64,000 nucleotides of DNA, from contig OZ253445.1 in the NCBI GenBank assembly GCA_965261165.1, positions 558,001 through 622,000 of the forward strand. The letters run 5' to 3'. Source of the stretch: SMWN01 sp965261165. Lineage in GTDB: Bacteria > Pseudomonadota > Gammaproteobacteria > Eutrophobiales > Eutrophobiaceae. Under the pieces are notes generated by a model. It was not told where the DNA came from. It saw only the letters and a list, made by a program, of their open reading frames with translations, and searched no databases. Numbering within the stretch: the first letter of the stretch is position 1; each line of letters starts with the position of its first letter. A program made the position numbers and the translations under genes. Positions 63,451-64,000 of this stretch are shown here, one piece after another.

Positions 63451-64000
63451 TTAAGCTCTCCCTGTGATCGACAGCCCACGTCGAGTATTTTTCAGATAAT
63501 CCAGCACCTCGGCCTTGGTCTCGGCTTTGATTCTGCCGGCTGCCGATTGCAACCTGGCGATGCTGGTTTCATCCGCATTGCGAAAATCAAAATTCTGCGT
63601 GATCGTCACATTGTCGCCGCCAGCATTATCCCGATGCCGCGGGTGATTCGCCGGCAAGACCTCCTCGCCGCGTTGTAAAATCGCCGGCACTTCATTGCCG
63701 GCAATGCCGCCGCTGTGCATACGTCGTGCGCCTGCTAGCAATACCGCTGGTATTTGTCTCGGTGTGCCGCCGACACCGACAATCCCACCGACATGATATT
63801 GTGCGCCGGCAAGTTGATTTGCAGCATTGAACCCAAATGCGTTGTTGCCAGCAATGCCACCACCACCAAAAAACCCACCGACGACTGAATTGAGGACATT
63901 AGCTAGTGGTCCGGTGATATTTTTTTGGAGGGTAATCTTGGCGATCTCATTGATCGCGGATTGCGCAAAACGCTTGAACTGAAACTCGCCAGTGGTGACG
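63451..64000 (-). CDS. phage tail tape measure protein, C-terminal part (runs off right edge)
   Basis: The frame is open from the window edge to 63451, about 182 residues. GEFQFKRFAQSAINEIAKIT, LQKNITGPLANVLNS and a Gly-rich HVGGIVGVGG stretch lead to MHSGGIAGNEVPAILQRGEE, the usual C-terminal region of lambda-type tape measure proteins. A prophage therefore extends beyond the right edge. The N-terminal part is not visible. Confidence 0.75.
   Translation of the reverse strand, partial: VTTGEFQFKRFAQSAINEIAKITLQKNITGPLANVLNSVVGGFFGGGGIAGNNAFGFNAANQLAGAQYHVGGIVGVGGTPRQIPAVLLAGARRMHSGGIAGNEVPAILQRGEEVLPANHPRHRDNAGGDNVTITQNFDFRNADETSIARLQSAAGRIKAETKAEVLDYLKNTRRGLSITGRA

Overview
The window looks like a chromosomal segment of a gammaproteobacterium with methylotroph-type carbon metabolism. 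The housekeeping blocks (thrS-infC-rpmI-rplT and pheS-pheT-ihfA-merR) have the gammaproteobacterial order. The left edge carries serine-cycle genes (serine-glyoxylate aminotransferase, malyl-CoA lyase, malate-CoA ligase), as in methanotrophs and methylotrophs. The species cannot be named from the sequence alone.

Layout. 1-3200 (minus): sga-mcl-mtkA, continuing off the left edge. 3500-14800: translation and repair core with tRNA-Pro, tRNA-Val and tRNA-Asn, uvrB and an aspartate aminotransferase; infC appears to start with AUC. 14800-21150 (minus): surface-glycan genes (galU, a PglF/WbpM-type dehydratase, a WbpL/WecA-type transferase, an epimerase, a GT4). 21300-35800: accessory region with two insertion sequences, a RelE-like/UvrD fusion helicase, a DUF4143 ATPase, a BsuBI/PstI-type and an Eco29kI-type restriction-modification pair, decayed defence genes (type III restriction subunit, DUF1016) and integron attC-like sites with no integrase in view. 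35800-50500: a heavily rearranged glycan locus of glycosyltransferases, asnB-type amidotransferase and a flippase, with many truncated, frameshifted, duplicated and fused copies and at least two families of short inverted-repeat elements.

50500-58400 (minus): an MBL-fold hydrolase, a Na+/H+ antiporter and a four-gene unit encoding an acetolactate-synthase-like TPP enzyme, an aldehyde dehydrogenase, an FMN glutamate-synthase-domain protein and a DoxX protein. 58400-60700 (minus): an HvfA-HvfB-HvfC (MNIO/bufferin-type) peptide-modification operon whose precursor has an expanded EGKCG repeat, plus a decayed precursor-like relic downstream of hvfC. 61300-64000 (minus): the end of a tailed-phage tail module, whose tip-protein gene is cut and joined to a desaturase fragment.

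How the parts work together: the serine-cycle genes assimilate C1 carbon through glyoxylate and malyl-CoA. The two glycan regions could supply nucleotide sugars, a lipid-linked first sugar, chain-extending transferases and a flippase, although much of the second region is decayed. The Hvf proteins would modify and export a cysteine-rich metal-binding peptide. The most interesting parts are the Hvf locus, the cassette-like restriction island and the mosaic glycan locus.
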